Made by a program: the position numbers and the translations under genes
Notes under the pieces: generated by a model
Databases searched by the model: none
What the model was told of the DNA's origin: nothing
Seen by the model: only the letters and a program-made list of their open reading frames with translations
Shown here: one piece after another, positions 7,901 to 17,428 of the stretch
How the letters are laid out: every line of letters starts with the position of its first letter
Position numbering within the stretch: position 1 is the first letter of the stretch
Origin: Mesotaenium endlicherianum
Lineage: Eukaryota > Streptophyta > Zygnematophyceae > Zygnematales > Mesotaeniaceae
DNA length: 28,670 bases
Assembly (NCBI GenBank): GCA_009602735.1
Contig: WELA01004349.1
Location: forward strand, 290,984-319,653
Direction of reading: 5' to 3'

Positions 7901-9354
7901 GGCTGGTCTTTTCTCTCGACCTTAGGCAGGTGCTTGACCGGACACTGTTCTCTGTAGTGGCCTTTCTGCTGACAATGGTAGCAAGTAGATTTTGCTGAGG
8001 CTGGTCTCGGCTTAGTCCTACCACCACCCCTTCCATAGCCACCTCGAGAGGGACCACCTCTACCTCTAGACTGAATAGCATTGTACTCATACTCATATTC
8101 ATCACCCTGATTATCCTCAGCCTGGTCTCCTTCAACTGCATTGTAGGAACCGTGGGGCTTTTTGACAATCTTAGACACCAAAGCGTTACTCTGGCGCTTG
8201 TGATTGAACTGCTGCTGATCCCAGGCGTCAGCATCCTGGATCAAGTCAGCCAGTTTCTCATACTTTTTCTCAGCAAAATGACCAGAGACCTCGGATTTCA
8301 AGCCATACCTGAAGTATGCTATCCTATACCGTTCTGGCAAATCAGGCTGCTTCATCATGTTCTCTTGGAACTTTTGAGCAAACTCAGCAACTGAAGTGGT
8401 CTGCTTCAGTGTCAGGGAGATCATCGCATAGATAGCTTTCTCCTGCTGGTTGATGACATCAAACTTCTCATGCAACTTCTCGACAAACTCTACCCACGTA
8501 GGGTCACCGAGTTGCCGAGCCTTACGCTCTTCCTTCCAGTAAAGCCACCAGTCTGCGGCACTGCCTTTCAGTAGCGCACCGGTGTGCCTGACCTTCTCGT
8601 AATCTTGCAGTTCTGGGTAGTTCTCCAGCCACTGCTCAACATCCGCGAGAAACTTGATCAGGTAATATTTTCTGTTTCCCTCAGGATCATAGTCCTGGGG
8701 AGGTTTCGGCTTGGGCTTACTAGGCCCTCGGCCACCACCACTAGTGGTGTGAGACCCCAGTTGGTCTCTGTCCCGGAGTAGGGACATTATGATTCTTTTG
8801 TCCTCCTGCTGGGACTGATACATGGTCGCCATTTGCGACTGCATCTGAACGAACAATGCTCCCAAGTCTACATTTTGGGGTGGTAGATTAGCAAATGCAG
8901 CAGCAGCATTGGCATCTACTCGCTGAGTAGTGTCCTCAACAATCCCTCTTGCTCCTGCAGCAGCAATTCCTGCCGCATTCAGCCGGTCACGTATTTGACC
9001 TAGGGGTACATTGAGTTGTACGGCAGGAGGTGGGTTCAGAACATTGGCCCTTGATGCCATAAGTTCTTCAACAGTGCGCTCGTCAGCTGGCTGTCCTTCC
9101 CTCCTTTGTATATCTTCAGCGGCCTTTGCTACTTGTTCAGCTTCTAGTCTGGCTATCTCCTCCTCAGCTTGCTGAGCTGCGACTGAGGCAATAGCAGCTG
9201 CCTCATCTGCTGCCTCCCTAGCTGCAGTATCCGCTACTGCTTCCGAATAGGTACGGTTTCCCGCTACATGGCTTTCCGCCTGGTTTTCGACATTCTCGTT
9301 ATCCTGGTTCTCCATGTCTCGGGAGTTGCTAGTTTGAGACCTTGTCCTTACCAT
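7876..9354 (-). CDS. Gag of element A
   Basis: 492 residues; forms the particle core and packages the RNA. The ATG at 9354 lies about 20 nt after the primer site. Residues ~30-90 are Ala/Glu-rich and helical. A basic Gly/Pro/Lys linker (residues ~205-220) precedes the retrotransposon gag core at ~220-390 (motifs [62 protein letters not shown]). An RGG-rich stretch follows ([17 protein letters not shown]), then one CX2CX4HX4C zinc knuckle ([14 protein letters not shown], starting near residue 458). This frame is intact. It ends at a TAA inside the frameshift hairpin and overlaps pol. The start context ATG|GTAAGG also looks like a splice donor. Confidence 0.95.
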   Translation of the reverse strand: MVRTRSQTSNSRDMENQDNENVENQAESHVAGNRTYSEAVADTAAREAADEAAAIASVAAQQAEEEIARLEAEQVAKAAEDIQRREGQPADERTVEELMASRANVLNPPPAVQLNVPLGQIRDRLNAAGIAAAGARGIVEDTTQRVDANAAAAFANLPPQNVDLGALFVQMQSQMATMYQSQQEDKRIIMSLLRDRDQLGSHTTSGGGRGPSKPKPKPPQDYDPEGNRKYYLIKFLADVEQWLENYPELQDYEKVRHTGALLKGSAADWWLYWKEERKARQLGDPTWVEFVEKLHEKFDVINQQEKAIYAMISLTLKQTTSVAEFAQKFQENMMKQPDLPERYRIAYFRYGLKSEVSGHFAEKKYEKLADLIQDADAWDQQQFNHKRQSNALVSKIVKKPHGSYNAVEGDQAEDNQGDEYEYEYNAIQSRGRGGPSRGGYGRGGGRTKPRPASAKSTCYHCQQKGHYREQCPVKHLPKVERKDQPLKDSNSQ

Positions 9355-9375
9355 ACAAAGAAGACTGTGATAACT

Positions 9376-9387
9376 GCTCCGATACCA
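9376..9387 (-). other. Primer-binding site of element A
   Basis: Minus strand TGGTATCGGAGC, one base after the 5' LTR. It differs at one position from the TGGTATCAGAGC that many plant LTR elements use to pair with initiator Met tRNA. Element B has the identical 12-mer at the same distance, suggesting it matches the local tRNA exactly. Confidence 0.85.
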
Positions 9388-9388
9388 C

Positions 9389-10108
9389 TGAAATGAATCG
9401 ACTTACCAAATAGGCGATTAACAATTAATAAAGATCTTTATATCAGCAAGTAATCTTTATGGTATTTCCGTTAACTCGTTAAACGGCAAAGGACAATACA
9501 CTAGCAGGGAATAATACTCGTAAGTCAAATGCGAGTAAACTAGCATCAATGATGCAAATCAGTAAACTCATACATAAGCAAGGTTAGAAGACAGTGCGTA
9601 TCAATGGCTTCTCGCCTTGGATTCAGATCTCTCTCAGTAAGCTGTACAAGAGAGTTGGCCTCGTTTCCGAATGCCGAACTCGAGAGCAATGCCTAGCATA
9701 TGTACATGGAATGAGTTTACTGTTCAACGGTCAGTGCGATGGCACCGCCTACCCGGGAGTTAACCACGTTGGTAGGACCTCGGTTAACCAAATCCACCGC
9801 CATCTCCCATCATCCCGAATAGCCATCCACCATAGGGATGTCATCTGGCCATTCATCTAACATATCGTACTTAGGTGTAAATCAAGGCAGTTCGCTGCTA
9901 CCGAGTACGGAAGTCAGCTGGCTGTCAAAGAATGGGTCAGCAAGCTGATTTATATGGACTTCAGCCTGCTGCTTCCGGCTGAGTCATTAAACTGATAATT
10001 ATGTAAAGTCCAGCAGACTGACTATTAACTTAAAGTTCAGCAAGCTGAACTTAATTAACTATTATATTTAAATGAATATTATATCCACTAATATACTGAT
10101 TCATTACA
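9389..10108 (-). repeat. 5' LTR of element A
   Basis: 720 bp, TG...CA ends (TGAAATGAATC / GATTCATTACA), direct repeat of 1428-2146. It carries the element's promoter and is flanked inside by the primer-binding site. Confidence 0.95.
9948..9955 (-). promoter_or_regulatory. TATA box in the 5' LTR of element A
   Basis: Minus strand ATATAAAT, about 150 bp from the LTR's upstream end and conserved in the 3' LTR (1988-1995). Transcription would start some 25-30 nt downstream, near 9920; this start is inferred. Confidence 0.5.
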
Positions 10109-11239
10109 TTGCTACTCTGCTTTGCTGCAATATTGCTGAGGTGTTTTCCTTCCGCTGTGCTGTTGTGCTGCGAGGGGGTTCTGCTGTTCTGCCGTGCTGC
10201 TAGGCTTCTTTGCACCTGCTGCTGCTAGGGGATGTTGGTGTTCTGCTGTGCACCTAGGTTGCTTTGCACCTGCTGCTGCTGTGTTTCTGCTGCTGTCTTG
10301 CTCTTCTTTGCTGTGATGTGTTGTGCTGCTGTATACTGTGCTGCTCTTGCTTCTTTTGCTTTGATGCTTGATTATGCAGAACCTGTGCACCCACTTCACA
10401 TGCAGCAACCCCTACTCTCAAGCTGTTGCTGCAATGACGCTGCAGCGATTGTTACTTGGGGTGGTTATGTACAGTGGGTGCTTGGCAACGGACCCATCAC
10501 CAAGTGTGACGCATGTGGTCGTGTACTCCTTGCAAGACCAGCCTGTCTTATTTGACAACATTTTGACGAGGTACGTCACGACACACTCTGAGACCTTTCC
10601 TTTTGCATGTGTTTCATAGTTCTAATATCAGCATGCATCAACAATGCTCTGCTCTGCTTTGCTTTGCTTTGGTGTACTCTTTAGTGTACAGGACTTTGGG
10701 CTCTATATGGCTTTTTGACTTTTGCACAATTTTGTAATATTTGCCCTCCCATGGCATGAATATTTGTCTTATGTTGATATGTCCTTTGGGGGGATAATGT
10801 GGGCAGTCTTGGAGAGAGTGCGCGCACTATGCTCTTATTCCTAAGTACCACTTTGTTGTCACACTTGTGGCTGGAGGATAGCTGTAAGGCCGGCAAGCAA
10901 GTTCCATTAGGAATATATGACCTTAGGTCTAAAATGATTTACAATGTAGCGCTCATGTCATTCTTTGTTTGTTAATGGCACTATTGAGATTTATTTGTCG
11001 TAACATAATTTCACGTGTCGAGTGAAGTAGTCAATTTAATCACAGCTTCTCTTCATCTTTCACTAGCTTGTATCCTATGCTAAACTAATATGTGTCTGAT
11101 GTATTCTCTTTAGCTTAGCCTCTTATATGAGTATGCATTAAAACTATTAACTCATACTTAATAATATTATACTGCACAACATGAAGATAATTAGGTATTT
11201 AAGAGATGCTATGCACTAGCATGAGAGAGAGAGGAGAGA
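10109..11239. other. CTG-rich spacer with no clear gene
   Basis: The first 220 bp are imperfect CTG/TTGCTG-rich sequence with a roughly 50-bp repeat (CTTTGCACCTGCTGCTGCT occurs at about 10208 and 10262). A CTTTG-type run lies at 10645-10672. From 10700 on it is AT-rich and featureless. Short open frames on both strands (for example 10232-10555 plus and 10112-10408 minus) are low-complexity and not convincing. Confidence 0.6.
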
Positions 11240-11299
11240 GAACGAGTGGAACACCCAAGCAAGCAAACAATGATACAGGCTGAGCAAGAGAGGAGAGAG

Positions 11300-12900
11300 C
11301 AAACCTCGTCCATTGGCGTCGTTGTTGAGTACACCTGCTCGGTGCACCACCGTCATCTGGTACTTCTAGAGCTTGAGAGCCCGGCGAGCCGATTTACCAG
11401 TGAGGTCTCCATTCTTCATCAACCAGAGTAACGGCCAGTGATTTGTGATCAGCGTGAAGGGTCTTCTCCATAGATACTCTCTAAAATGTGCGACAGCCCA
11501 AACCACTGCCAGCAGCTCTCCTTCGTAGTAGTTGCTCTCTGCTCGGTTGTTAGAGCGCGAGGCATAGGCAATGACGTACTCCTCTCTAGGACTTGCGGCC
11601 TGAGTGAGTACTGCGCCGATTCCCACATGACTCCAGTCAGTGTGTAGATTGAACGGCTTGGAGTAGTCAGGCGTTCGCAAGACTGGGGCCGTTACCAGCC
11701 GCTCCTTGAGCTTGTTCATGACCTTCTCCTGGGCTTCTGTCCACACAAAAGGTACATTCTTTTTCAGGAGTTCTATCAAGGGTTCAGCAATTTTGCTATA
11801 GTCCGTCACAAATTTGCAATAGTATCCGCTTAGCCCTAGCAGAGCTTTCAGCTTAGACACATTCACCGGTGCAGGTATCTTGTAAATGGCTTCAGTCTTT
11901 ACAGCCTGAGGGGACATAGCATTGTTCCCAATCTCATGTCCTGAGTAAGGCACGTGTGCCTCAAAGAATCTGCACTTCCCAGGATGCAGCTTCATCTGGA
12001 ATTTCTCCAAGCGCTGGAACACTTGTTACAAGTGATCGAGGTGCTCTTTTTTTGCACTTGCTAAACACCACTACGTCATCAATGTATGGTTTTACAAAAT
12101 CCAGCCCCTCCAGCACTTTATCCATAGTCCTCTGAAAGATGGCCAGGGCATTTTTCAACCCAAACGGCAGTACCGCCCATTGCCAAAATTTCCTTTGAGC
12201 CCAGAATGCGATCTTACCTTGATCTTCTGTTTTCACAGGATCTGGTTGAAGCCTTGGCGTAGATCGATGATGTTGAACACCTTCCTGGTGGTAGCAATCG
12301 CAAAGATCCACTCTGGTGTAGGCATCACGTAGCTGTCTGGCTTTGTGTGAAGATTTCGTTGCCTGTAGTCTCCACACATACGAGTGGCTGTATAATTGCT
12401 AGCCTCGTCCTTCTTGGCAACTACTACTGTGGGAGCTCCATGTACTGAGGTTGATTTCTCAAGCATGCCGAGCTTGTGCAGCTCCTGGCAAGTTTCCTCC
12501 ACACAGTCCCATTCGGTCTGCCTGAGCTTATGCGGCCCAAGTCTGACTGGGTTATCAGTAGTTAGTGTGATCTCACACATACTGACAGTGGTTCCACCAA
12601 TCTCCTCCTTGGCGAAAGCAAACACTTTTTGGTGCTTCTTCAGCAGCCTTTCTACTTCTGCTCTCTGTTGGGCTGAGACCAGTTTTCCAATGGTGAAAAC
12701 CTCAGCTTCCGGTTGCTTTTCCCCAACACAGGCATCCAGTAGTTGCTACTCTTTGGGTTCAGGTGGGGTCTTTTCGCCCTCATCCCGACCTTCAGGCTTT
12801 TCTGCCTTGATTGTTAGGCGATGGAGTGGCAAGCTTCGCAGCTTGCTCCTCCGCTGACTTAGGCTCGGCGGCCTGCTTCTTAGGTGAAAGGGGGAAGGGT
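11300..12900 (-). pseudogene. Decayed gypsy-type pol relic (element C)
   Basis: A reverse transcriptase to RNase H fragment on the minus strand, from a lineage unlike A and B. Recognisable parts are the pre-RT region (LLKKHQKVFAFAKEEIGG, near 12600), MCGDYRQRNLHTKPDSYVMP, NIIDLRQGFNQI, VLPFGLKNALAIFQRTMD, the active site YIDDVVVFSK, KCRFFEAHVPYSGHEIG and GLSGYYCKFVTDYSKIAEPL. RNase H follows with LHTDWSHVGIGAVL and YYEGELLAVVWAV; its third acidic residue is changed (LITNHWPL instead of TDH). Frame changes occur near 12238 and in an A run near 12050, and stops at 12732, 12027 and 11366. There is no gag or integrase and no matching LTR nearby. It is a dead fragment. Confidence 0.88.
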
Positions 12901-13059
12901 GCGGGGAGTGCGCCCATACACACTCACGCACCCTCACCCGCGAGTGGAAGCGTGCACGAGGACCTTTCCTAGTTGCATACACAAGATGGAGTGGCCTGGT
13001 GGTATGCCACCCTTGCAAGAGTTAGAGAGCTACATGAGAGAGGAGTGGAAAGAACTCAC

Positions 13060-13065
13060 TTTATT
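13060..13065 (-). terminator. AATAAA polyadenylation signal in LTR D
   Basis: Minus strand AATAAA about 85 bp downstream of the TATA box and 46 bp before the LTR's end, the usual position for 3' processing within an LTR. Confidence 0.45.
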
Positions 13066-13148
13066 AAGAAAAGTCGTGTACAAGATAAGAAGGTTAGACT
13101 AGACTAGACTAGGCTAGACAAGACTCCCTCCACGTCTTTGTGCTTCCC

Positions 13149-13155
13149 ATTTATA
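13149..13155 (-). promoter_or_regulatory. TATA box in LTR D
   Basis: Minus strand TATAAAT preceded by G and followed by GGG, inside LTR D and upstream of the AATAAA. Confidence 0.5.
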
Positions 13156-13638
13156 CTTTAACTCTAAGTGTCCTCTCTAGCAAAGTACATCCAGAACCTT
13201 CCCCTATGGCTCCCTCCATGTAGGTGACCGTGCCTAGTTGGACAAGCTAACACACTCACACGCACACAATCAGACTCTAGAATATTCCACTACACAATCC
13301 ACAAACTCCTCACGGAGTTTCTAGAAATTCCACGAGACTTTGGCACTCTACGTAATCGTACGTAGTTTTCGGAATCCTCATGATTCAATGTCCTACTTCC
13401 TGGACTCCAACCGAAATTTTCGTCACTGGACCTGTCCTTGTCACTAAATAGAACCTGCGACTTTAGAAACTCACTAGAAACTCCCAAAACTCATGACTTT
13501 CTCAATACTTGTCCAAATGACTTGAAATAAAGGTCAAAGTTCTTCTAAAATCACAATCTTAGCACATAAAATGCTAGAAAAATACAAACTACATTCTCAT
13601 AACCTTACATAAGGTCTTTTATCTTTTTCGATGGATCA

Positions 13639-14546
13639 TCACCTATCCTGTTGAGTGGAGTATGTCAGACGCCTCCGGATGGGCTGCCTCAAGAACCTTT
13701 CTTCATCTGCTGCAGTCCAACTGGTTCTCGTTCCTCCCTTTTCACGTAGTGGGGGCGGGTTTGGCAAAGGCCACCCTGCTGGATCTGCTCTGGGGTCGAT
13801 TGTCCAACCCCACTCGCGCTCAATGGTAGCAATGCGCGCAACGGTTGTGCCAAACTCCTCCCTGGCTGGTGGCGCAACCGTCCATGCTTGTGTCAAAATG
13901 TGTGGTCTTTGAGCCGCAGCTAGTTGTGCGTATACAACACTCTCTGTTGTCAAGCGACTTATGGTACTTTTCAGCTCTACTAGTTCCCTTTCAGAAACTA
14001 CAGGTGGCCTAGGAGCTGAACTATCCTTCTCCCACATTCCAGTGGATGAAGGGCGCACCATGGGAATGTGAATTCCCGATGCCATGGCTTTGCAAATCAA
14101 GCCATCCTCTCCCTCTCTCTGCAAAATCTCCAGGATAGGTCGTAAAGGAAGAGCCATGGTTCCTTTTGGAACCCCTTCTCTCTGAGCTGCTCCCCTATAC
14201 TTGAGATGACGCATTAGCATCCGCCTGAGAGGTGAATTCCCTTCTCGAGCCACTTTTTTTGGTCTGCTCACGCGACCGTGAGGATTACCTTGTGTTGGTT
14301 CCATCTTAGCGGTGCAGGCGGCCACGTCTTGCGGCTGTTGTAGTTGATGTGGGGTAGCTTCTGGTGCTGGACAACTGGCGGTTGGAGTGCTGGATGTAGG
14401 CAACTTCAGATTGTTGTATAGATTTGCCGGGCTGGGCCCCTCCATTATCAAGTGGTCGGCTACCCAGTCACCCGTCCTGAGCTCTTGTAGCCCCAACAGG
14501 TCCAGCTCTGGGGTAGGGAAACGTGGAATTTCTTCCCGAATCTCCT
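13639..14546 (-). CDS. Truncated frame of unknown function, cut by element B
   Basis: About 300 codons open on the minus strand. The apparent first ATG (14559) lies inside the LTR of element B, so the true 5' end is not here; the first ATG outside the LTR is well inside (MEGPSPANLYNNL). Content: Pro-rich N-terminal third, a basic segment (RVSRPKKVAREGN, SPLRRMLMRHLKYRG), a helical heptad-like stretch (SERELVELKSTISRLTTES) and a Trp/Pro-rich C-terminus ending in a basic tail. It stops 30 bp before the putative polypurine tract of LTR D, the same place the accessory frame occupies in element A. It is therefore probably a retroelement 3' gene rather than a host gene. No family recognised and no clear similarity to element A's accessory frame. 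Confidence 0.5.
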
Positions 14547-15047
14547 TGTAGTGAAACATATAGATAAAGTACTTAGTGAAATATAATACTTTATCTATTC
14601 AAGACAAGGATCTTTGAACACAAGGGGTAGCTTCTTGAAAGGGAGATGGCTTCTTGATACTTAATATATTTCTGCAATTTGGCAAGTACAAGAGTGATTC
14701 TGCCATCTTTCTATGTTCTAGCTCTTGTTTATATACTTGCTACATAAGTAATTTCTAGGAAGGTGTATGTTGATGTGTTGGCACCCAACACATCCCAAAA
14801 CTTGCCACCTCTTTCTAGAATAATGTACACATGTCCTTTTGACCTAAAAATAGCACATTTGACTTTTGCGACGTGGAGTTCTTCTAGGTCTTTCCTCTAA
14901 CTTCGAAAATGCTTTAGAAGGTTCAACGGACATAAACCAAGTCACTAGGGTACCTATTCACACTTGAATCCACACAAAACTACTCCAAATATATTTGAAA
15001 ATATTAAAATATATGCAAACTAATATATAACAACTCAAATCACTACA
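14547..15047 (-). repeat. 3' LTR of element B
   Basis: 501 bp with perfect 7-bp inverted ends (TGTAGTG / CACTACA), direct repeat of 20815-21318. A TATA box (TATATAAA, minus) is at 14728-14735. Confidence 0.95.
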
Positions 15048-15057
15048 TTATCCCCCC
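15048..15057 (-). other. Polypurine tract of element B
   Basis: Minus strand GGGGGGATAA directly abutting the 3' LTR, the expected plus-strand primer position. Confidence 0.75.
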
Positions 15058-15816
15058 GACAGAAAAAGCGACGTCTCGGCGCGTCAAGTAAGATCTTACA
15101 CATGTGGAGCAGACTAGTCAACAGCTTCAAGTCAGATGCCACACATGTGAAGAGGATTAGTCCAAGGCGCCAAGTCAGGTGCTACACATATAAGGTAGAC
15201 TAGGCAAGGTCGTGGGTGGTGTGACCTTATTGGCTAGCCTATTCCTTTATGATAAAGAAAATTTCACAAGTTGGCTCAGAATCTGCCACAAATTCAAAAA
15301 TTCATAGCATCCACAGAACTGCTCCAAATCTGAAAATTTGAGTGCCAGACAAACCGCGTCAAAGAACTCTACCGGATCACCAAAATTGAGAGCATTCTAA
15401 TTTCTGGAGTGTCATTGAGAGCTGAGAGAAGAGGCACTCCTCCAAATCTGTGCAGAAACGTCTGAAAATCATAAGTCCTTCTATACTTCTTCAAATTCTA
15501 CAAACTAAGTCTCAAGCTGGGCGCTGTAAGATGTTCTACCAGAGTCTTGAGTTTCAGAGCATTCCAAGTTCAGGGGAGGGCACAATGTCAGAAGGCCTAT
15601 TCTGACCTAACAATGCCAGCAGCCTGACCCCCTTCTGCTGAGAGCATCATAACTCCCTCACCAGTGCTCCAAATTGAGCAAACTTGGACTCTAAATTACC
15701 GGCTACTCATGGACTACATCCAGATAAATTTTCAGAATTTATTTTGCAGAGACCTATCACCGGTAGCAGTTTTAGTTTTCTGTCCAGAAACCGCGAGAAG
15801 AGAAAAGTGTCTAATG
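15058..15816 (-). other. Long 3' untranslated region of element B
   Basis: About 760 bp between the pol stop and the polypurine tract, with no convincing frame. It holds the three-copy 43-bp repeat entered separately. This is where element A carries its accessory gene; here no coding remnant can be seen. Confidence 0.55.
15081..15209. repeat. 43-bp tandem repeat, three copies, in the 3' UTR of element B
   Basis: Copies start at 15081, 15124 and 15167 with the shared pattern GCnyCAAGTmAGrTsyyACA, then CATGTGrAG or a variant, and an AGACTAG-like end. They are diverged but in register. Confidence 0.7.
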
Positions 15817-17428
15817 TCAATTTTCCCTCTTTCTTGTTCTTGCAGGCTGCCTCCAAGGGGTCTTCTGCTGCTTCTTGATGGTGGCAGGCTGCCTCCCTGA
15901 ATTTGTTGGGCTTCTAGTAGAGAGACTTGGGGCTGGTCCAAGATGGGGGTTGGCGGCATGGAAGCGCTTCAACTTTCTCTGAACTTTGTCAAGGTAGTGC
16001 GCCGCCACCCAACCATTCTCCGAATCTGGATATCCTTTCCACTTGATCAAGTATTGCTGCTGTCTCCTGAAATTTCTCATAGCCACTATGTCTTCCACTT
16101 CGTACTCCAAATGATCATCCACTATTGTTGGGGCTGGTGGGGTTGTCACACGTCCTGGGAACTTGTTGTCGGGTTGCACATATGGCTTGAAGAGGGAAGC
16201 GTGGAATACGGGGTCGATGTGCATAGTCTGGGGAAGTTCTAGCTTGAAAGCAACGGGGTTGACTTTCTGGATAATCTTGAAGGGTCCCAAATACTTGGGA
16301 GAGAACTTGCTGCCGGCAGGCCTGTTGTTCAGGNGGCCTATTGTTGAGAGAAATATTCTTGGACGATAGTAACACGTTGTCACCCACTCTGTACGTAACT
16401 TCTCTTCTGGACCTGTTTGCCACTCTTGCTTGAGCATCTTGCGCCTGTTGTGGAGCTTTCTTCGCTGCTGTAAGGGCTGCTTCTAATGTCTCCATAAAAT
16501 CTATGGCTGCAGGTACTTCATCATGGCCAGCCGTGAAGCTCAGCGGCGTGGTTGGATGGAAGCCATAGTTGAGGAAGAATGGGGACTCTTGGGTAGAGGC
16601 CTGCGTAGTGGTGTTGTAGGCAAACTCCATGGGGGTCAAGTACATGTCCCAATCTTGCTCCAGAGTAGACACGTAGGCCTTTAGAGAGGTCTTTAGGGTA
16701 CGATTCATACGCTCGGTTTGCCCATCTGATTGTGGGTGGTAGGCGGTAGACATATCCAGCGATGTACCCAAGTTCTTGAAGAGATTTTTCCAGAAATGGC
16801 TTGTGAATCTTGGATCTCTATCTGACACAATTCTTGATGGTAGTCCATGGAGTCGGAAGATGTTGTCAAAGATGAGTCTTGCAAGTTGTGGTGCTGTGGC
16901 CTTAGTCGTCGTGGGAATAAAATGAGCCATCTTGGTAAGTCTGTCCACCACCGTGAGTATTGCATTATGGCCTCGAGGTGTCACGGGCAAGTCCACGATA
17001 AGGTCCATTGAGATGTCCGTCCATTGTCTTTTGGGGATTGGTAGTGGTTGGAGGAGTCCTCCTGCCTTTTGCGATGATGGCTTGATTCTTTGGCATTTGT
17101 CACAGCTCCTGCAGTACTCCTTGACTTGCTTAGACATGCCTGGCCAACAATAAGTCCTAGCTAGAACGCCCGTGGTCCTTAGGATTCCAAAGTGTCCTCC
17201 AAGAGGGTTGTCGTGTGCTTCTCGTAGAAGCAAGAGCCGGAGGTCTAAGTCATTAGGAACACATCTCTGGCCCGTGTCTTGCCTCACCCAATAATTGCCT
17301 TCTTGCTTCTTGTGTGGGTCCAAGGCTGCTTCTCCGTTCTTGTAGTAAGGGTCTCTTTCATAGGCAGCTGAAAATCGAGCTTCCAAATCTGTCTTCAGCG
17401 ATGTCATCACAGCGTTTAATTGCAGTCT
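15817..17428 (-). CDS. Pol of element B: integrase and chromodomain
   Basis: This continues the pol frame after a TGA at 17429-17431; the first ATGs are at 17410/17407. The zinc domain is complete (LREAHDNPLGGHFG, then YCRSCDKCQRIK). The catalytic residues are Asp in DISMDLIVDLP, Asp in VSDRDPRFTSHFW and Glu in SDGQTERMNRTL. The GPY/F module follows (SPKYLGPFKIIQKV), then a chromodomain (YEVEDIVAMRNFR...YLIKWKGYPDSENGW) and a basic Gln/Arg-rich tail ending at 15817. At 16334 a single N sits between two near-identical 14-base words (encoding LNNRP twice). That adds 16 bases and shifts the frame; removing the duplicate restores it, so this break is an assembly join, not biology. Apart from that the domain looks functional. 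Confidence 0.92.

Larger units (their letters stand above)
1428..10108 (-). mobile_element. Element A: Ty3/gypsy chromovirus LTR retrotransposon (non-autonomous)
   Basis: An 8.68-kb element read on the minus strand: 5' LTR, initiator-Met-like primer site, gag, -1 frameshift signal, protease, reverse transcriptase, RNase H, integrase with chromodomain, accessory frame, polypurine tract, 3' LTR. The 5-bp flanks are TTGTT (1423-1427) and TTGCT (10109-10113), a target-site duplication with one mismatch. By eye the LTRs differ at about two dozen positions (roughly 96-97% identical), so the insertion is not brand new. It is damaged by a one-base frameshift near 6431, a deletion with frameshift near 5445, a stop at 5317 and a stop at 3193. 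The gag-PR-RT-RH-IN order and the chromodomain place it in the chromovirus branch. Confidence 0.95.
13014..13609 (-). repeat. LTR D: single LTR of a third family
   Basis: A 596-bp block with LTR architecture on the minus strand: TG...CA ends that are imperfect inverted repeats (TGCAAGAGTTAGAG on one side, CTCATAACCTTACA on the other), TATA box, then AATAAA about 85 bp later, as in a U3-R-U5 layout. A purine-rich tract (AAAAAGATAAAAGA) lies immediately upstream on the minus strand (13612-13632), as expected for the polypurine tract before a 3' LTR. No iMet-like primer site follows it and no second copy is in the window. The 5-bp flanks do not match (ACCCT and TAAGG), which argues against a simple solo LTR. 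It contains a 7-bp hairpin (CTACGTA/TACGTAG, 13348-13365). Confidence 0.6.

Noticed and set aside
10232..10619. Plus-strand frames of 83-107 codons after element A
   Set aside because: Cys/Leu/Ala low-complexity from CTG repeats at the start, two overlapping frames of equal quality, no recognisable domain.
12746..13018. 90-codon minus-strand frame upstream of the decayed pol
   Set aside because: Only its last ~20 codons fit the pol relic; a different frame (PKKQAAEPKSAEEQ) reads better around 12830-12890, so it is a frame-shifted remnant.
13290..13487. 65-codon minus-strand frame
   Set aside because: It lies wholly inside LTR D and has no recognisable content.
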